Assembly: GCF_003945595.2 (NCBI RefSeq)
Contig: NW_024104428.1
Span: 1,140,106 to 1,204,105 of the forward strand
DNA from: Pipra filicauda
Lineage: Eukaryota; Chordata; Aves; Passeriformes; Pipridae
Reading direction: 5' to 3'
Length of the DNA stretch: 64,000 nucleotides
In this document: piece by piece, positions 24,001 to 35,995 of the stretch
Numbering within the stretch: the first letter of the stretch is position 1
Layout: each line of letters starts with the position of its first letter
Program-made: the position numbers and the translations under genes
The notes under the pieces: generated by a model
Databases searched by the model: none
What the model was told of the DNA's origin: nothing
The model's input: only the letters and a program-made list of their open reading frames with translations

Positions 24001-27000
24001 AGCCTGGCTCACAGCCAGCCAGGCAGGTGAAGGGAGGAAGCTGGGATTCCAGGGAGGCAGTGGATGGCAGGTGCTCAGAGCCACAGCCCCCTCCAACTCC
24101 AGCCCCCGTGTCTTGGTGAAAATGAAGTTGGCCCTGCTCTGCCTGTGCCCATCGGGAGAGATTCTCTCTAAAGCAGGAAAAACAACTGCTTATGATGCTC
24201 TGTGTACTACCAACAGCACTCAGCCAGCTCAATAGCCACAGCATGAAAGCCCATCAAACCAAAATGGAAAACACAAAACAGACACCTCAGCTCTCAGTGA
24301 GGTTGTGACAGAGAAAACTGATTTCTGTCTTTTCTTATGCCCTGCAAACAGCCAGTTACATTTTGGTTCCAGTTTCTCTATCACTGGTGGCATTGAAAGA
24401 GCCAGAAAAACCTGTGGGATTTTTCTCGACTAGGGAAAACTGGCAGGGACAGCAGATGGAAAAAAAAATATTTCACAGAATATTCTGAGTCAGAAGAGAC
24501 CCACAAGGATCATCAAGTCCAACTCATAAGTGAATTGCCCCTACAGGGATCACACCCACAACCTTGGCATTGTTAGCACTGTGCTCTCATCAACTGAGCT
24601 AATCTCAGAGTCCACCTGTTAGACCAAGTAAATAAAAACCTGCCAGGGTCACCTTTAGTTACAGGCAGTGTAAGTTATGGAGATCATAAATTTTAAAGCC
24701 AGTGAGGGCCGTTCATGGCACATGCAGTTTGGGTTCACACATGACATCTGCAGCCACGCTTTCCCTGTTAAGTCCACTCCTCTTCTGCAAACTGTAACCA
24801 GTTATTCAGCGTGAAACACTAGAGTCCAGGTGCTGGTGATGGAGTTGTGTTAGGATATCATTGAAACTGTTTTGTTTTTTTTTTAACAACTGTTTGCCCA
24901 GCCCTAGTAACAAGGGGGTAAACCTCACTGACAAATTACTCCAGCGCCCAAGAGTTACTACAGGACTTTACTTCCAAAAATGCGTGTCAGAGGTAAGGCA
25001 ACCTCTCTGCACAGTACTGCTGCATAGTAGAGGAAATGATGCAGCACACAAGTGGGTTGGAACATTAACCTTAACCTGAAACAAGGACACCCCAATGACA
25101 GTTCAGTGGCTTAAAACATGAGCAAACAGCATCAGGCCCTGATGACTTTCTGAATCTGTTTGCAATAACAGTTCTCAAAGTAATGAGACACCCTCACTGC
25201 TCAGCAGCCCCTTAGACACAGGGCTTCCCATTGCACAGAAACCCTGCTAAAACCATTCCAGATGTCCTTGCTGCCTCATCAGGGCATCATTTCTGTAGTG
25301 CCAGCTGGTGCCCAGGAACTTGAGAGGCTGGCAAAGGTGCACATGCTGGCTGAAGAAGGACAGAGCAAAACTATCTTCTTTTGGGGGAAAAAATACCTGC
25401 TGTCCTACAGCTTAGAGGCCTGGAGAGGTGGTAGCAGCCATAAAGGAGCAGAATAACCATCCCCCATCTTCCCTGCTCATCTGAAAAACTTTGGGCTGCT
25501 ACTGCTCTGATCCCTAAGGACAAGATTCAGCAAAGGCTGCCTTCGTGCTTTGAGCCTATGCAGCTGAAATCCCCAGGTGTGTGCTTAATTGTGCTTTGAA
25601 CAGCATCCTGCTTCCAGAAACCTCTTGTGGGAACCCAGCAGCCTACGTGAGGTTTCTGGAAGCAGGATGCTGCCGGGAGCCCAGCCCCCCTCACAGGGTG
25701 CTACCCCAGGCCAGGGTCCCAGCACCACTGGTGGTGCTGCAGTAGGGCCGACCACACCCACCCTGCTCCCCACACAAATCTGCTCACAGCTGCTTTCTTG
25801 GGCACTTGCAGAAATCTGGTGGCTGACAAGCAGGGGAGCCAGAAAGAAGGCAGGGGTCTCAGGCTGTCTATAAGAGCAGGAGAAGGGAGAAGAGAGGCAG
25901 ACAGCTGTCAGTGGCGGGAGGAAGAAGGTATGTCTTACAGAAGTCCCCCTGCCCCCATATCAGAAAGGAGGGCAATGAGTAGGAAAGGCTGCAGGAGAGA
26001 AGAAAAAAAAAAAGGACCAAATCTTATTCAGCTATGCTGGGAATGGTATAGGAAGAGCAAAAACTCACCCTGAACAAAGAAGCTTGTCTTTTCTTCTGCC
26101 TTCCATTTTCCATCCCGCTCATAAACAGTCACTGTGTAATTTCCACTGTCCCCTTTCACCACCTGACGTATTTGCAGAGTCCCATTTTGGAGTATCTTAC
26201 ACCTGCACTGGTCCTTGTTCACAAAGTACTTAACATCATTATCTTTGAGCTGAACCAGCCTCTGTCCATCTCTCTTCCATATGGCATGGTATATGCTCCC
26301 AGGAGCAGTGATGTTGAGAAGAGCCGTCTCATTCACTGCCTTGTAAAGCCGGTTGATGACAGAGCCTGTGAAGGGAAGCACAACCAGCCCATCAGTGGTC
26401 TCCAACAGCCCTCGCTGCCATGCTCAGCAGCCACAGCAGTCACCCAAAAGGTTGTCATTTGCTCCTCCCCAGGTTGCCTGAGCCTCTTTGCATTACCGTT
26501 GCCATCTTCTTCCCCTGCTCCAAAGCACCTCTTGGTTGTTCGCTAGATAAATGTCAGCATCCAGTTTGATTCTGAGAGGCAAGAAAGCTAGGAGTCCAGC
26601 TTTCAAAAGCTGACTTTTTATACCCTGGCTGGCTGACTTGGAGTGACTCTGGATGCCAAGATTCATGGCTGCCTATGTATTTAACCCTGAACTTAACCCT
26701 TCCTGAAAATAAGGTCGCTTTGGTGTGTTTTGCACATGGCACATGCTGGTACCTAGAGCACCCACCACTGCAAACATTGCTGCAGGCAGCAAGAACACAG
26801 ACCAGCAGTGTCCCTGGACGTAGGATCTGTTCAGCAACAGCAGTGATAACAATAATTATAACAACAGTGGCCTGTGTCAAGCAGTAGTGAGTGTAAGGCA
26901 CTGAACGGAAGGCAGACCCACTGCAGTGCCCCCTCCTCAACCATCCCAGGCACCCTTCCCCACTGGAATGTATCCACTTGATTTTCCTAGCACTCGACCC

Positions 27001-29231
27001 TGGTGGGGCAAGTAAGGCAGGCAGAAACAAGCAGCCACTCACATCCTGTGAACTGACGGGGTGCTGGAAACATTACGAGATAAGCAAAGGTGAAAAAAAC
27101 CCTTTTCTCTTTACAGGTCTCCTTTGTTGACAGCTGCCTTCTCCAGAGCAGCTCAGAGTAGGAGCTTCCCAAAGGACTGGGAAACACTTGAGCATGGGGC
27201 TGCCAAAGGGGATATTCAGGAAAGCCAAGGATGCTAAAAGTCTACACCAGAGGGGACGACAGGCCCTTCGGGCCATGCCCAGGCGTCCTGCCCGCTCCCC
27301 TCCAGGCTGCTTCACACACGGCCCTTGCAGGACCCACCCCACACTTTCAGAGTGCAAAATTTGTTGGGAGGTCATTTCAAGTACTGTCCCCACCCCCGAG
27401 GCAGGTGGAAAATCTGCAGGAGGAGGTAGAAACCTGCGTGCAAGTGTCAGGTGGGATAAGCTCACCGGCAACAGACCGTGCGCTCAAGGCCACGGATTAT
27501 TTCATTTCTCATTTTCTGATGCTCATTCCCCCTCAATTTACGGGATGAAACCAATCAGCAGGAAGAGCTGATTCTGCTCTAATTTTATATACTTTAAGCA
27601 CTTTTTCCCCACAGAGAGAAAAACTATGCTTTTGCGTATTTTTTATTACAGTGCTTTATTCCTGGTATCTAGGATAATGACAAACTGACCCACAGAGGGG
27701 AAACTGAAATCCAGTGGCTATTTCATTAAACTAACAATATTAGATATAATCAAAGAACTAAAATGCTGTGCCTCTGCAACAAGAACATTAATGCTGTAGT
27801 GCTTCTGGGCACATTCACCTAAATTCAGTCTAAAGAGAGGCTGTTCTTTCTGCATTGCCTTTCTTACAAAGTATTTGACATATCTAATGAAATATCCTGA
27901 AATCAAGCTATCAACTAAACAGCCTTGGAAACAGCTATGACCCACATAGGCAACACTACAGATTATACCCAAATATTTGAATTCTGACATTTGTTTCTGC
28001 TCAGTCATGAACAACTATTTAGAGCTAGTAACAGGGTTTCTTTGCACAACAGAAACTACTTATATTTTCTCTCTGAAAGTAAAGGAAAAAAGTAATCTGG
28101 GTTTTCAAAGATAATTCAATGGCACCTCTGTGAACAGACCACCGAGACACAACTATCTGATCCCTATAGTTTTGCTAGTGGAAAGCTGAGTATCCCACAC
28201 ATATACTAAAAATCTGTTTAGCTAGTGAAACATTTCTGTTAAAAAAATGCCAACTGAAATGTGCTCCAAGGAGCAGAAAGATCTGAACTGAGAGCCCAGA
28301 GCTCACTCACAATCACAAGAAAGAGTTAGAAGTTCCCATAGTAGCTTTAGAGAAGGAAGTAAGTCTTTGAAACAAGTTTTCCATTCAAGGGAATAGTCAT
28401 CATTTCTGCTGGGGAACGTTTCATAGATCATGTACATTAAAAAAAAAAATCCTTATTTATCTATTAATTTTGTTCTGAAGGAAAAGCAAAGCATTAAACA
28501 GCCATACATACAATCTGCATTGGAATGAAACAGAGAAAAAAAAAGTTATGCATGCTTGTGTTGTCTCCATCTCTTATAACCTTCTCTAATCTATGAGTTA
28601 ACACCCTAATTAAGTTTTTAGATTAATATTTTAAAAAATAATGAGAACAATAATGTGCAAAATATATAAAAGATACATTTATTTGCTTGCTGTTTTCACA
28701 TTTTAGACCTCAACTCCACTGAAGACACTGAAATACATCACTCTGTTAATATTTATGGAAGAATATAAATTACGCTTTCAAAAGATTTGCGCATCTTCGA
28801 TAAGAAAAGGAAATTACATGCGATAATGCACAGCGAACAGAGGATCTCTAATGTAGTACAAGCTACCTTGAGGGCAGAAGGAAAACTGCATGCTGACATT
28901 TCTCATTATACATGTGTCAAATTAAGGCTCATTAACTTAAAACCAAAACTCTTTACAGCTTATTATTATAACTGGAATATGAAACTCAGGTCCTGCCCTC
29001 CCCCCGGCTGAAAATTAAATCAAATAATAATAGCAATAACTCAGATGTCTTCACTCACTGGAAAAGTGGAACTAGTGTCTTATCAGTAACAGCTCACCAA
29101 GTTGTAAATGGCTTAAAATGCAATTTTAACGTTAGCCCAAAAGAGAAAAAAAAGGGTAAGAAAAACTCACATTTTACACTGGAAAATAAAAGCAGCAAGC
29201 ACTTGACTAGGAAAATCCTCCCAAAGTTCAT
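17820..29231 (-). CDS. CD2: CD2 T-cell surface antigen, complete 5-exon gene
   Basis: Coding exons are 29231-29171, 26365-26069, 23744-23502, 20192-20073 and 18028-17820. They join with GT/AG sites, all in phase 1, to give 309 residues (mammalian CD2 is about 350). Order: signal peptide 1-20, V-like Ig domain 21-119 lacking the usual inter-sheet disulfide, C2-like domain 120-200 with four cysteines (131, 140, 182, 199), TM about 206-229, basic stop RRRK, proline-rich tail to 309. The V domain has the family NGTL motif and an SGNY F strand; the TM exon starts LDLYLI, like mammalian LDIYLI. CD2 is a T/NK-cell adhesion and costimulatory receptor whose V domain binds CD58 (CD48 in rodents) and whose tail recruits SH3 adaptors. 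Sequons lie at 32, 38, 81, 96 and 133. Odd points are a short tail and two extra V-domain cysteines (74, 76). Identity is secure from domain order, motifs and gene structure. Confidence 0.95.
18619..18721. repeat. Two-copy tandem duplication, 52-bp unit
   Basis: The block beginning 'gtttcaaagaggctggtcac' at 18621 recurs at 18673 with only a few changes (ggctggtc/ggctagtc, caatag/cattag). It lies in CD2 intron 4. Confidence 0.9.
19165..19265 (+). repeat. MIR-like ancient SINE relic (intron of CD2)
   Basis: 'ccccattttataactcaag', then a shortened 'gacacagagactag' and 'gaccacacagg', follows the order of the MIR/CORE-SINE core (ccccattttacag...cacagag...tcacacag). Short and diverged. Confidence 0.4.
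20073..20192 (-). CDS. CD2: CD2 exon 4 (transmembrane segment)
   Basis: Acceptor CTTAACTAG; donor GATG|GTAAGT; 120 nt, phase 1 to 1. It encodes KLDLYLILSI, then a glycine-bearing hydrophobic span through YCI, followed by RRRKAKRR as the stop-transfer. The LDLYLI...AGG pattern parallels human CD2 LDIYLI...CGGG, the most direct single piece of homology in this exon. Confidence 0.95.
21112..21162. repeat. 12-bp tandem repeat with hairpin arm
   Basis: Three copies of a 'ttttcatacact'-type unit, directly followed by 'tgtatgaaaag', the inverse of the unit, so the block can fold back. It lies in CD2 intron 3. Confidence 0.8.
23502..23744 (-). CDS. CD2: CD2 exon 3 (membrane-proximal C2-like Ig domain)
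   Basis: Acceptor CTTTTTCAG precedes AGCCTG; the donor is CTCAG|GTAAGA; 243 nt, phase 1 to 1. It encodes residues 121-200 plus split codons. It begins PVPQPIL, like the human 'VSKPKI' junction. It has the four-cysteine arrangement of CD2-family D2 domains (TEC, VKC, FRC, IKC), expected to make two disulfides. An NKT sequon is at 133. Confidence 0.95.
24471..24610 (-). mobile_element. CR1 LINE 3' fragment (CD2 intron 2)
   Basis: 'cacagaatattctgagtcag', 'agagacccacaaggatcatc' and 'caactgagctaatctcag' are the reverse complement of a common CR1 3' end. Truncated, no coding part. Confidence 0.85.
26069..26365 (-). CDS. CD2: CD2 exon 2 (ligand-binding V-like Ig domain)
   Basis: Acceptor TTCACAG precedes GCTCTG; the donor is CAGG|GTGAGT; the length is 297 nt, phase 1 to phase 1. 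It encodes residues 22-119. The B strand reads ALLNI, the C strand IYHAIWKRDG, the E strand NGTLQI and the F strand GDSGNYTVTV, where the position usually held by cysteine is not Cys, as in CD2-family D1 domains. The NGT sequon at residue 81 sits where human CD2 carries its well-known N-glycan. Two cysteines in 'QCRC' (74 and 76) fall between C'' and E and are unusual. Confidence 0.95.
29171..29231 (-). CDS. CD2: CD2 exon 1 (signal peptide)
   Basis: ATG is at 29231-29229. It opens a 20-codon leader starting MNFGRIFLVK with a leucine core and ending SSVK, followed by T and the donor GTGAGT (phase 1). The 61-nt length and phase match the first coding exon of the CD58-like neighbour. The T joins GC of exon 2 to make Cys21, near the predicted cleavage site. 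The exon was chosen because it is the only leader with a matching phase-1 donor that I found upstream of the V exon. Transcript data would settle the start. Confidence 0.85.
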
Positions 29232-29392
29232 TTTCAGGGTCAAAAAAAAAAAATCCACTGTCTCCTTGTCTAATGACAGCTCCTGGCAGGTGAAAGGATT
29301 GTCTGCTGTGAGCAGTCATGGGACGTGTCAGTACAGCCCTTGTGCCCTCCTCCCCTCCTCCAGCTCTCACCCCGGCACTTCTTGTTTCTAGC

Positions 29393-29430
29393 ACACACAC
29401 ACACACACACATAAAAAAAAAAAAAAAAAA
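29393..29430. repeat. (AC)n plus poly(A) microsatellite upstream of CD2
   Basis: About ten CA units run into an A run. It lies about 160 bp upstream of the CD2 ATG, within or close to the probable promoter. Confidence 0.9.
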
Positions 29431-31894
29431 AGGGGGCAGAAATACCACTCAAAGGAGGGTTTTATCAGAATGGGGACGATGTGTAGCAACAAAGAAAATG
29501 TACATTCAAGGCAGGAACACCCCTGAGGCTTGCCCACCCAGCTGGAGGGTCAGCTGAGCCCTTGTCCTCTTCAGCGCTCACCCAAAGAGTTCAGCTCCAG
29601 CATCCACGTGCCACCATCCTTAAGAGATGGATGCAAGTTTTGGGTGGAGTAACGATGGAAATCCTTCTTCTCCCCTGCAGTCTTAGCAGCAAGTGGACAG
29701 CAAGCCCAGGACCCCCCGTGAGGACCAGGTGCCTGCTGGCTGTCGGACAACGTTTGCAAAGGAGACACACTTCTCTTGGAAACCGTCAGGAATCAGCTTC
29801 ACATCGACACCTGATCCATGAGGGGCTTGCCAGTGCCACAAAGGCATCCTGCAGTCAGGGCCAGCATCTGGGCAAGCTGTGAGAGACGGATGAGCATGGA
29901 AGGGGATGAGAACACAGCCTTGGATGTAGCCATGAACCATCCCTGAAGCTGGCTGGTGTGGGAAGGAGCACGAGGAAAGAAGCTGTGAGGAGGCAGGGGA
30001 GCTAAGTGCAAAAACACATGAGAAGATAATAAAATCTTTATTCCTGATTCCAATATGAAACAGATGGAGTGGTGAGGATTTTGAATCTTACCCTCCTCAG
30101 CACAATTCCTCTGGCTACAGTGGCCACTGAAATCTTCCAGCTTTTTATCACAGGTGTAGACCAAGAAAGAAGACAGAAGAACAGCTGTGGTACAATATTA
30201 GATAAATCTTTCTTGTTCATTCATGCCATTCTTCTTCCTTGAAGTTAAAGGAAGGTCTTGTGAGACACCTCCTCTTCTTCAGCTTCATCATTTTTTAACC
30301 GCTACTAATGAGGTAAAAAACACCTCTTTTTGCAAAAAAGGAGAAAAATTTATCTAAGGTAAAGTGCACTAAAGTCACAGTATTGCTGCCTCTAAACCAA
30401 GCTTTTCTTCCTTCTTTCTGTTATTATTTCCTCACAAAGAACGCACAACAGAGGTACACACAAGAGGAGAGAGGAAACAACAGGAATGAGATGACATTTC
30501 TGTGCCTGACCTCCATCCTCTGCGGCAAAAAGCAAGCTGAGGGCAGGGGCTGCCATGCCCAGGTATCTCCCCAGCCAAGAAGGTTGTGTCAATCTCTTGG
30601 ACACATCTGCTTCCAGCCCAAGTGCTTAAATGACTTTGAGCAAAAGGCAGCAACACCAATCTCTCCTGCCTTTTTTTTGTTTTCTTCTTTCTTTTTTTTT
30701 TTTTTGCTGTGTCCATCAAGCAGAGTGGAGGGAGGCCCCCACCATGCTGAAACCACTGCCACACTTTGCTCAGCTCCTTTTCTCCTCAGGGAAACATCCC
30801 TCAAAGCCACCACCGGCTTCCCGTGTCCCCCCTGCGTGTTGTCAGTTTGTCACACGCTCGTATTGTGAACATGCTGGGGCAGGGTCTGTCCTTCTGCTCT
30901 GAGCACACACAGCCTGCTCAGTGCCATCCTGCTCACAACAAGCTGCCTGCTGTGGAGATGCAGGCAGAAACTGGGACTGGTACAAATCAAACACAAATGG
31001 AAAGATACGTGTGTGCGTGAAGAGAAAAGTGAGGTAAAGCTCCATGGCAGTAGGACAAGGTGTAAAAGGATTCCCTGTATTAACAATGAAGGCCATGACT
31101 TCCAGTGAGTCAGTTTGTCAGGCCCACTCATGCTCTTGCAAAATGACAGCTGAAATGAGTCAGACTGAAAGCCCCTGTGCTCCAGCAGACCAGTTACAGC
31201 ACACCAAACATCCTTGTTTCTATTACAGCAACAAGTAGATTGGAGCGGGAAACCTGAAGGGTCTGTTCAAAAATGTGCACAAGGGCACACCTCTCATCTG
31301 CAGCAAGGATTCCCTGGGAGATCCTGGCATGTGCATGGTCCATCCCACCAAGCATCAGAAACCTCCTGCACCATCAGACCCAGCTGGACAAGGAGAAAGC
31401 AGCCCATGTCTCTAATCTCGGTCTTCCTGCCAGATGAGAAGTGGGGAAATGGCAATATCCTGCCAGCTTTACCCTCCCTCCCTTGAGGAGCAAGACAGTG
31501 CCATGCTGCAGTCCTGACCGGGCTTTAATTCCAATTTTAGAAGAAGAAAGGGATTTTCTGGACGTTACTGGGAAGGAAACACTGTAAGTCCACGCACTGA
31601 TGTCTCTGTTTCCCCCCAAGGGAAGGCATTAAGAAGAAGGTGTCTGCGGGTATCTCTGGAAAGCACAGCAGCTTTGGGCTACTGCCACAAAGGAGCTCTG
31701 GAAGCCAGTGTGGACTTTCAGTAACGTGGCACAAGATGCACATCCTGAAAAAAACATCTACAGCAGAGACCACTGGCAGAGCAGCTGGTGATCCCCCCCA
31801 AGGCAGAGGGACAGGCATGGAGAGAGCTGTGGCCTGAATCTGTGTGTGGCCACAGCCCAGACACTGCCCCAGGCTGTGCTGGGCAGGATGAGGC

Positions 31895-31943
31895 GAGGTC
31901 TGCCAGGAGGTGAGGTCTGCCAGGAGGTGAGGTCTGCCAGGCC
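31895..31943. repeat. 17-bp tandem repeat, about 3 copies
   Basis: The unit 'gaggtctgccaggaggt' occurs at 31895, 31912 and 31929, the last one incomplete. The copies are identical, implying recent expansion. Confidence 0.92.
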
Positions 31944-33490
31944 TGTAGATAACTGTGCTCTCACACTCTTCTGCTCGCTGCAGACGCCCTCTCTCCCACC
32001 CCTCACACAGGAAGTAACACCACTGGGCTAAACAAGTGCCAGCTGCAAAACCAGGGCACTGATACAAAAGTAGATGTGTCCCAGTGCACTGGTGCTGGAC
32101 CTGCCTTCAGTTAGACCTGTCAGCTGAGGATGCTTGACCCCTGTTTACCCCACTGCTTTGCTAGAGACCTCCACCTTCTGACACACAGGAGAGCAGAGGG
32201 CCAAGCACAGCCTTGACAATGGGGTGGTACTTTGCAGGCACTGTGAGCTCTGTGGTATTGTTTCCACTGCAAAAGCCACAAAGCATTGTAGTCATATACA
32301 GTTGCTTCTGCGGCTTGCTCTCTCTCTTTTACTCTTCTGTTCTTTGTAATACACTACACAGTTTCCTCACAGGGAATGTAAGTTATCATACTTACATTTC
32401 CACGTAAAAGTGACAGACTCCCACACATCTGAAGGCAACATCTCAAGAGACAACATGCAGTTGTTCCCAACTCTTAAGTCTTCAACTTAGTGATGAGCCA
32501 ATAAACATTCATGCCTGAGGCTTATTTAAAAAAAAAAAGAAAAAGAAAAAAAGATTGTTATTTGATCTACTAGAAAAGGAAGACTACAAATACACTTGGC
32601 ATGTTCTGAGAGTTTGCAGCATCTCCTGTGGTATGAAGCTTAGGTCGTAATAAATGGCATTTGCACAGGAGTTAGACACCTTGCACTCACCATGACCACC
32701 CAGGACCTTCACCATGAAAAGTGACAGGAATGTTGTAAATTCATACTCCTAAATTTCTCACGAGGACAGGCCTTTGGTGAGGCACAGTGTGTGAGGAGAA
32801 GAGCGAATGTGATCCTCATTGGAATGCCGGACGGGACATATATGGAGGGGAAGCTTTGGGTTAGGGTAACCTTACTCTTGGGAGCTCTCCTGGCTTTGCA
32901 CCCCAGCCTGCAAGACTAACAGCTGAGCCCTGGCTGGGTTACCCTGACTGGTAGCTGAGGGTTTCACAATGGTAGCTTTTTCCAGTACAGGGGGAATTGC
33001 AGGCACTGGCTGGAGTGGGGAAGAAGTAAAGTCAGTCCTGGCAAGGGGAGTTGCCCCTGCACTATGACATGCCAAGGAACTGCTGGCTTCCACAGACAGT
33101 TTCAGCCATTTGGCTGATGAAGGACACATACTCCCTCCTCTTCACTTCTGCCTTGTGCAGGGCCAAGAAAGGAAAAACTCCAGCTTGAATGAAGTGGTGC
33201 AAATATGAATATCATGAACTCAAAATAGAGCTCTGGCCAAGGTTTTGGCAGGGATGCTGACTCAGAGCCTGTTACGTGGAAACTGATAGCACTGATTTGC
33301 CTGTGTGCAATGGAAATATCCCCGAAATAGTGACACGCAATACCGACATTGAAACAGTTGCCTGCACAAACGGTTTTATCCTTCTCTAAAGAAATGTAAA
33401 TGGAAGCTTTCAAACCACGAGTCATGCAGAATAGTCTTCAGGTGGTTATTTGAAGAGAAATGGCTCCCTTGTGATGTCCATAATCCCACG

Positions 33491-33745
33491 TAGAACCATA
33501 GAATACCCTGCGTTGGAAGGGACCCACAAGGAACATTGAGTGCAACTCCGGGACCTGCACAGAACCACCCCAAGAATCACACCATGTGCCTGAGACCATT
33601 GTCCAAACACTTCTAGAACTCTGACAGGCTCAATGCCATGGCCACTTCCCCAGAAAGCCTGTTCCAACACCCAACCACCCTCTGGGAGGGCTTTTTTTCC
33701 AAATATATAACCTAAACCTTCCCTTATACAGCCTCATGCCGTTAA
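33491..33745 (-). mobile_element. CR1 LINE 3' fragment, minus orientation
   Basis: It begins 'agaaccatagaataccctgc' and 'gttggaagggacccacaagg', and continues through 'cctgttccaacacccaacca' to 'ccttcccttatacagcctca': the reverse complement of a CR1 3' end. It lies between CD2 and the CD58-like gene. Confidence 0.9.
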
Positions 33746-35794
33746 AGCATTAGCCCCAGGTGTTCTCTCTCAGAGTCATTTTCTTTTTTTCCACCTGTAA
33801 GCATGTGTCAACAGCCAAACCTCACAAAAGACACCCACTTTAATTCTGGTCTGAAGGAATGTAACCCCCACAGACCAAGCAGTCTGGCAATCTGTGGTTC
33901 ACAACAACGACTGAGGCTAGAGCAGATGTCAGCATTCCATCAGTTGTTCCTGCGGATGGTGCCTTTCAGTCTTGCTGATGATTTCCATCATCTGTAATGA
34001 TCCTAGATTTAGGATCTAACTTTCAGCACCTTGTTCCAGTAATTTCAGTGACATAACTACTGCTGCAAAGCAGTCCAAGCACGTTTTCTGGCATGATGCA
34101 ATCAATCTGTTTTATACAAGAAGCCAGATAAATGAACAGAAAAGCCTCTTCCAGTCTTAGCAGTGGTAAATACACGAAGACCTGTATTAACTACAATATG
34201 CTTCTTCACCACAAGAGAGTGGAGAGTGCAGCTACTGAAGAAAAATATTAGAAGAACAGCTGCTCTTAGAAATATATTCGGGAAAGACAACTTCTTACTA
34301 CCATCTAAGTAATCTTTTGCTCAAGATCTGACACTCTCCAGAAATCATCAGCTTAAAAAGTTTATGTATAATCGATATTTTGTACAATGTTTTATTCTAT
34401 CATAGTATTATAAATTCAGAGAGGGGTGAGGGACACTCCAAAATGGGTAGGTGGGAGGATTAGAAGTGATCCAGGAGACTGAGCACAAACCACTGGATAA
34501 TACATTTCAGTACTAAAGGCATTTATTCCCAGGAGTGGCCCTGAGTAGCCTTTATGCAGTTCCCACACAAAAAGGATCTTCACTTCAAATGCAAGACATT
34601 GTTGGCATTTGTCCTACTAATACAGTCCCTGGGATTCATGTATGCAGGCATAAAATGTCCTTTCTCCTAGAAGACCTGGATAAGCCTCTCTGAAGCATCA
34701 CTGTGGATCCCAAAATTGCTATCAGCTGTGCCTGTAGTTTATTTAGAAGACAGTGAACCTATGATAGCAAATGAAGGCTCACTGTGTGGTCTCATACATA
34801 CATATAGGGAGGTTTGGCCCTTATCACCAGGAAATTAAGAAGTAAACTTCTCAGAAACATCCCAGTGACCTGTCACCACAGTCTTGCTGCTGCTCACTGA
34901 AGTGAGAAAAAGAGCGTTCTGGTGTCTTTCACATCACTTGTACAGATGCTCTTTGCACCACGTACGTCTGGAGCCACAAGATCCAGCACAGCACACACTT
35001 TTCCTGCTCAGTGCGGATCCCGACTTAGCAGCTCAGTTTCCCCTGCTCCTCCTCTGGTCCCACAAGTTTCCTGCGCTCTGTGAACCTGGTTTTGGCCTCT
35101 CTGATGTTTGTCTGTTCCTACACACAGCCGTTTCGATGCACCACCCCGCCTAGTCCTGCCAGCTAGCCAGCCTCGCCGTGCAGGGACAGTAGGGTGGCAG
35201 GATGGGCTCATCCCCATCCCAGCCGGGCTCGGCTCTGCTGCCAACACACCACACCTGCTTCTGCACAGGAAGCGTGGGGCGGCTGCAGCGGGGTGTTGGC
35301 AGAGAGCAGGCCTTTCCCACAGCAGGGGAAGGGACAGGCCCGGGTTTCTAAACATTTCCACCCCACAGCTGCCGTTGTCAGCCAGGAGTAGTAATGGCTA
35401 AGGTGCTGTGTCACTGCGCTTCCGAGAATTGCTGGTTTTTAAGACCTCGGTGAGGCAGGCACTGGATGTTCTGTGCAGCACACGTGGGCACCGGGCCATT
35501 GGAAGGAGGCTGCGGCTTTCCACGGTGTTTCTACCAGGGCAATACTTGCAAGCCAGCTCCTTCTGTTGCACTCCTGGCAGTCAGAAGGAAACCCCGCAAG
35601 TTAGCAAGGTTAACCAGAGGCAGCATCCACTGGAATATCTTTTGTAAACCTCCTTCCTCCTGTCCTGGGCAGTCAGACATCCTGTGGCAGCTGGAGCACA
35701 GTGCTCGCTGCAGCCCGTATGGACCCTGGCACCTCTTGGGCATTCCCAGCTCCCAGCCATGCCCACACACAGGTACAAGGTGCTGCTGTGGATC

Positions 35795-35995
35795 AGCCAG
35801 GATTGAGCCCATTTTACAGAGCAGGCCTAGGTGATCACCCCGGGATTACAGGTGGGGAAATGAGGCAGAGGAGGTTGATGTGGCTTGCTAAGGTCATCCC
35901 ACCAGTCCAAAGAAAGCCAATAACTGGAACCAGGTGAGTCCTGGCTCCCAACTACCTGTCTACAAAGCACCATTTTAAAAGCACCTTCCCTTCAG
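35795..35995 (+). repeat. MIR-like SINE relic
   Basis: 'gagcccattttacagagcag', 'tggggaaatgaggcagagga', 'cttgctaaggtcatcccacc', 'aactggaaccaggtgagtcc' and 'tggctccca' run in the order of the MIR consensus. It is the best-preserved relic of this type in the window. Confidence 0.55.

Noticed and set aside
24540..24600. tRNA-like 'caactgagctaat' text
   Set aside because: Part of the CR1 3' end; no cloverleaf can be formed.
32872..33129. Minus-strand proline/serine-rich frame resembling a cytoplasmic tail
   Set aside because: No transmembrane exon with matching phase upstream, and no family motif; likely chance.
34102..34290. Minus-strand frame with a hydrophobic stretch (FLRAAVLLIFFF...) that looks like a leader or membrane segment
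   Set aside because: It starts at TTG rather than ATG, the possible acceptor and donor are weak, and no Ig exon partners were found nearby.
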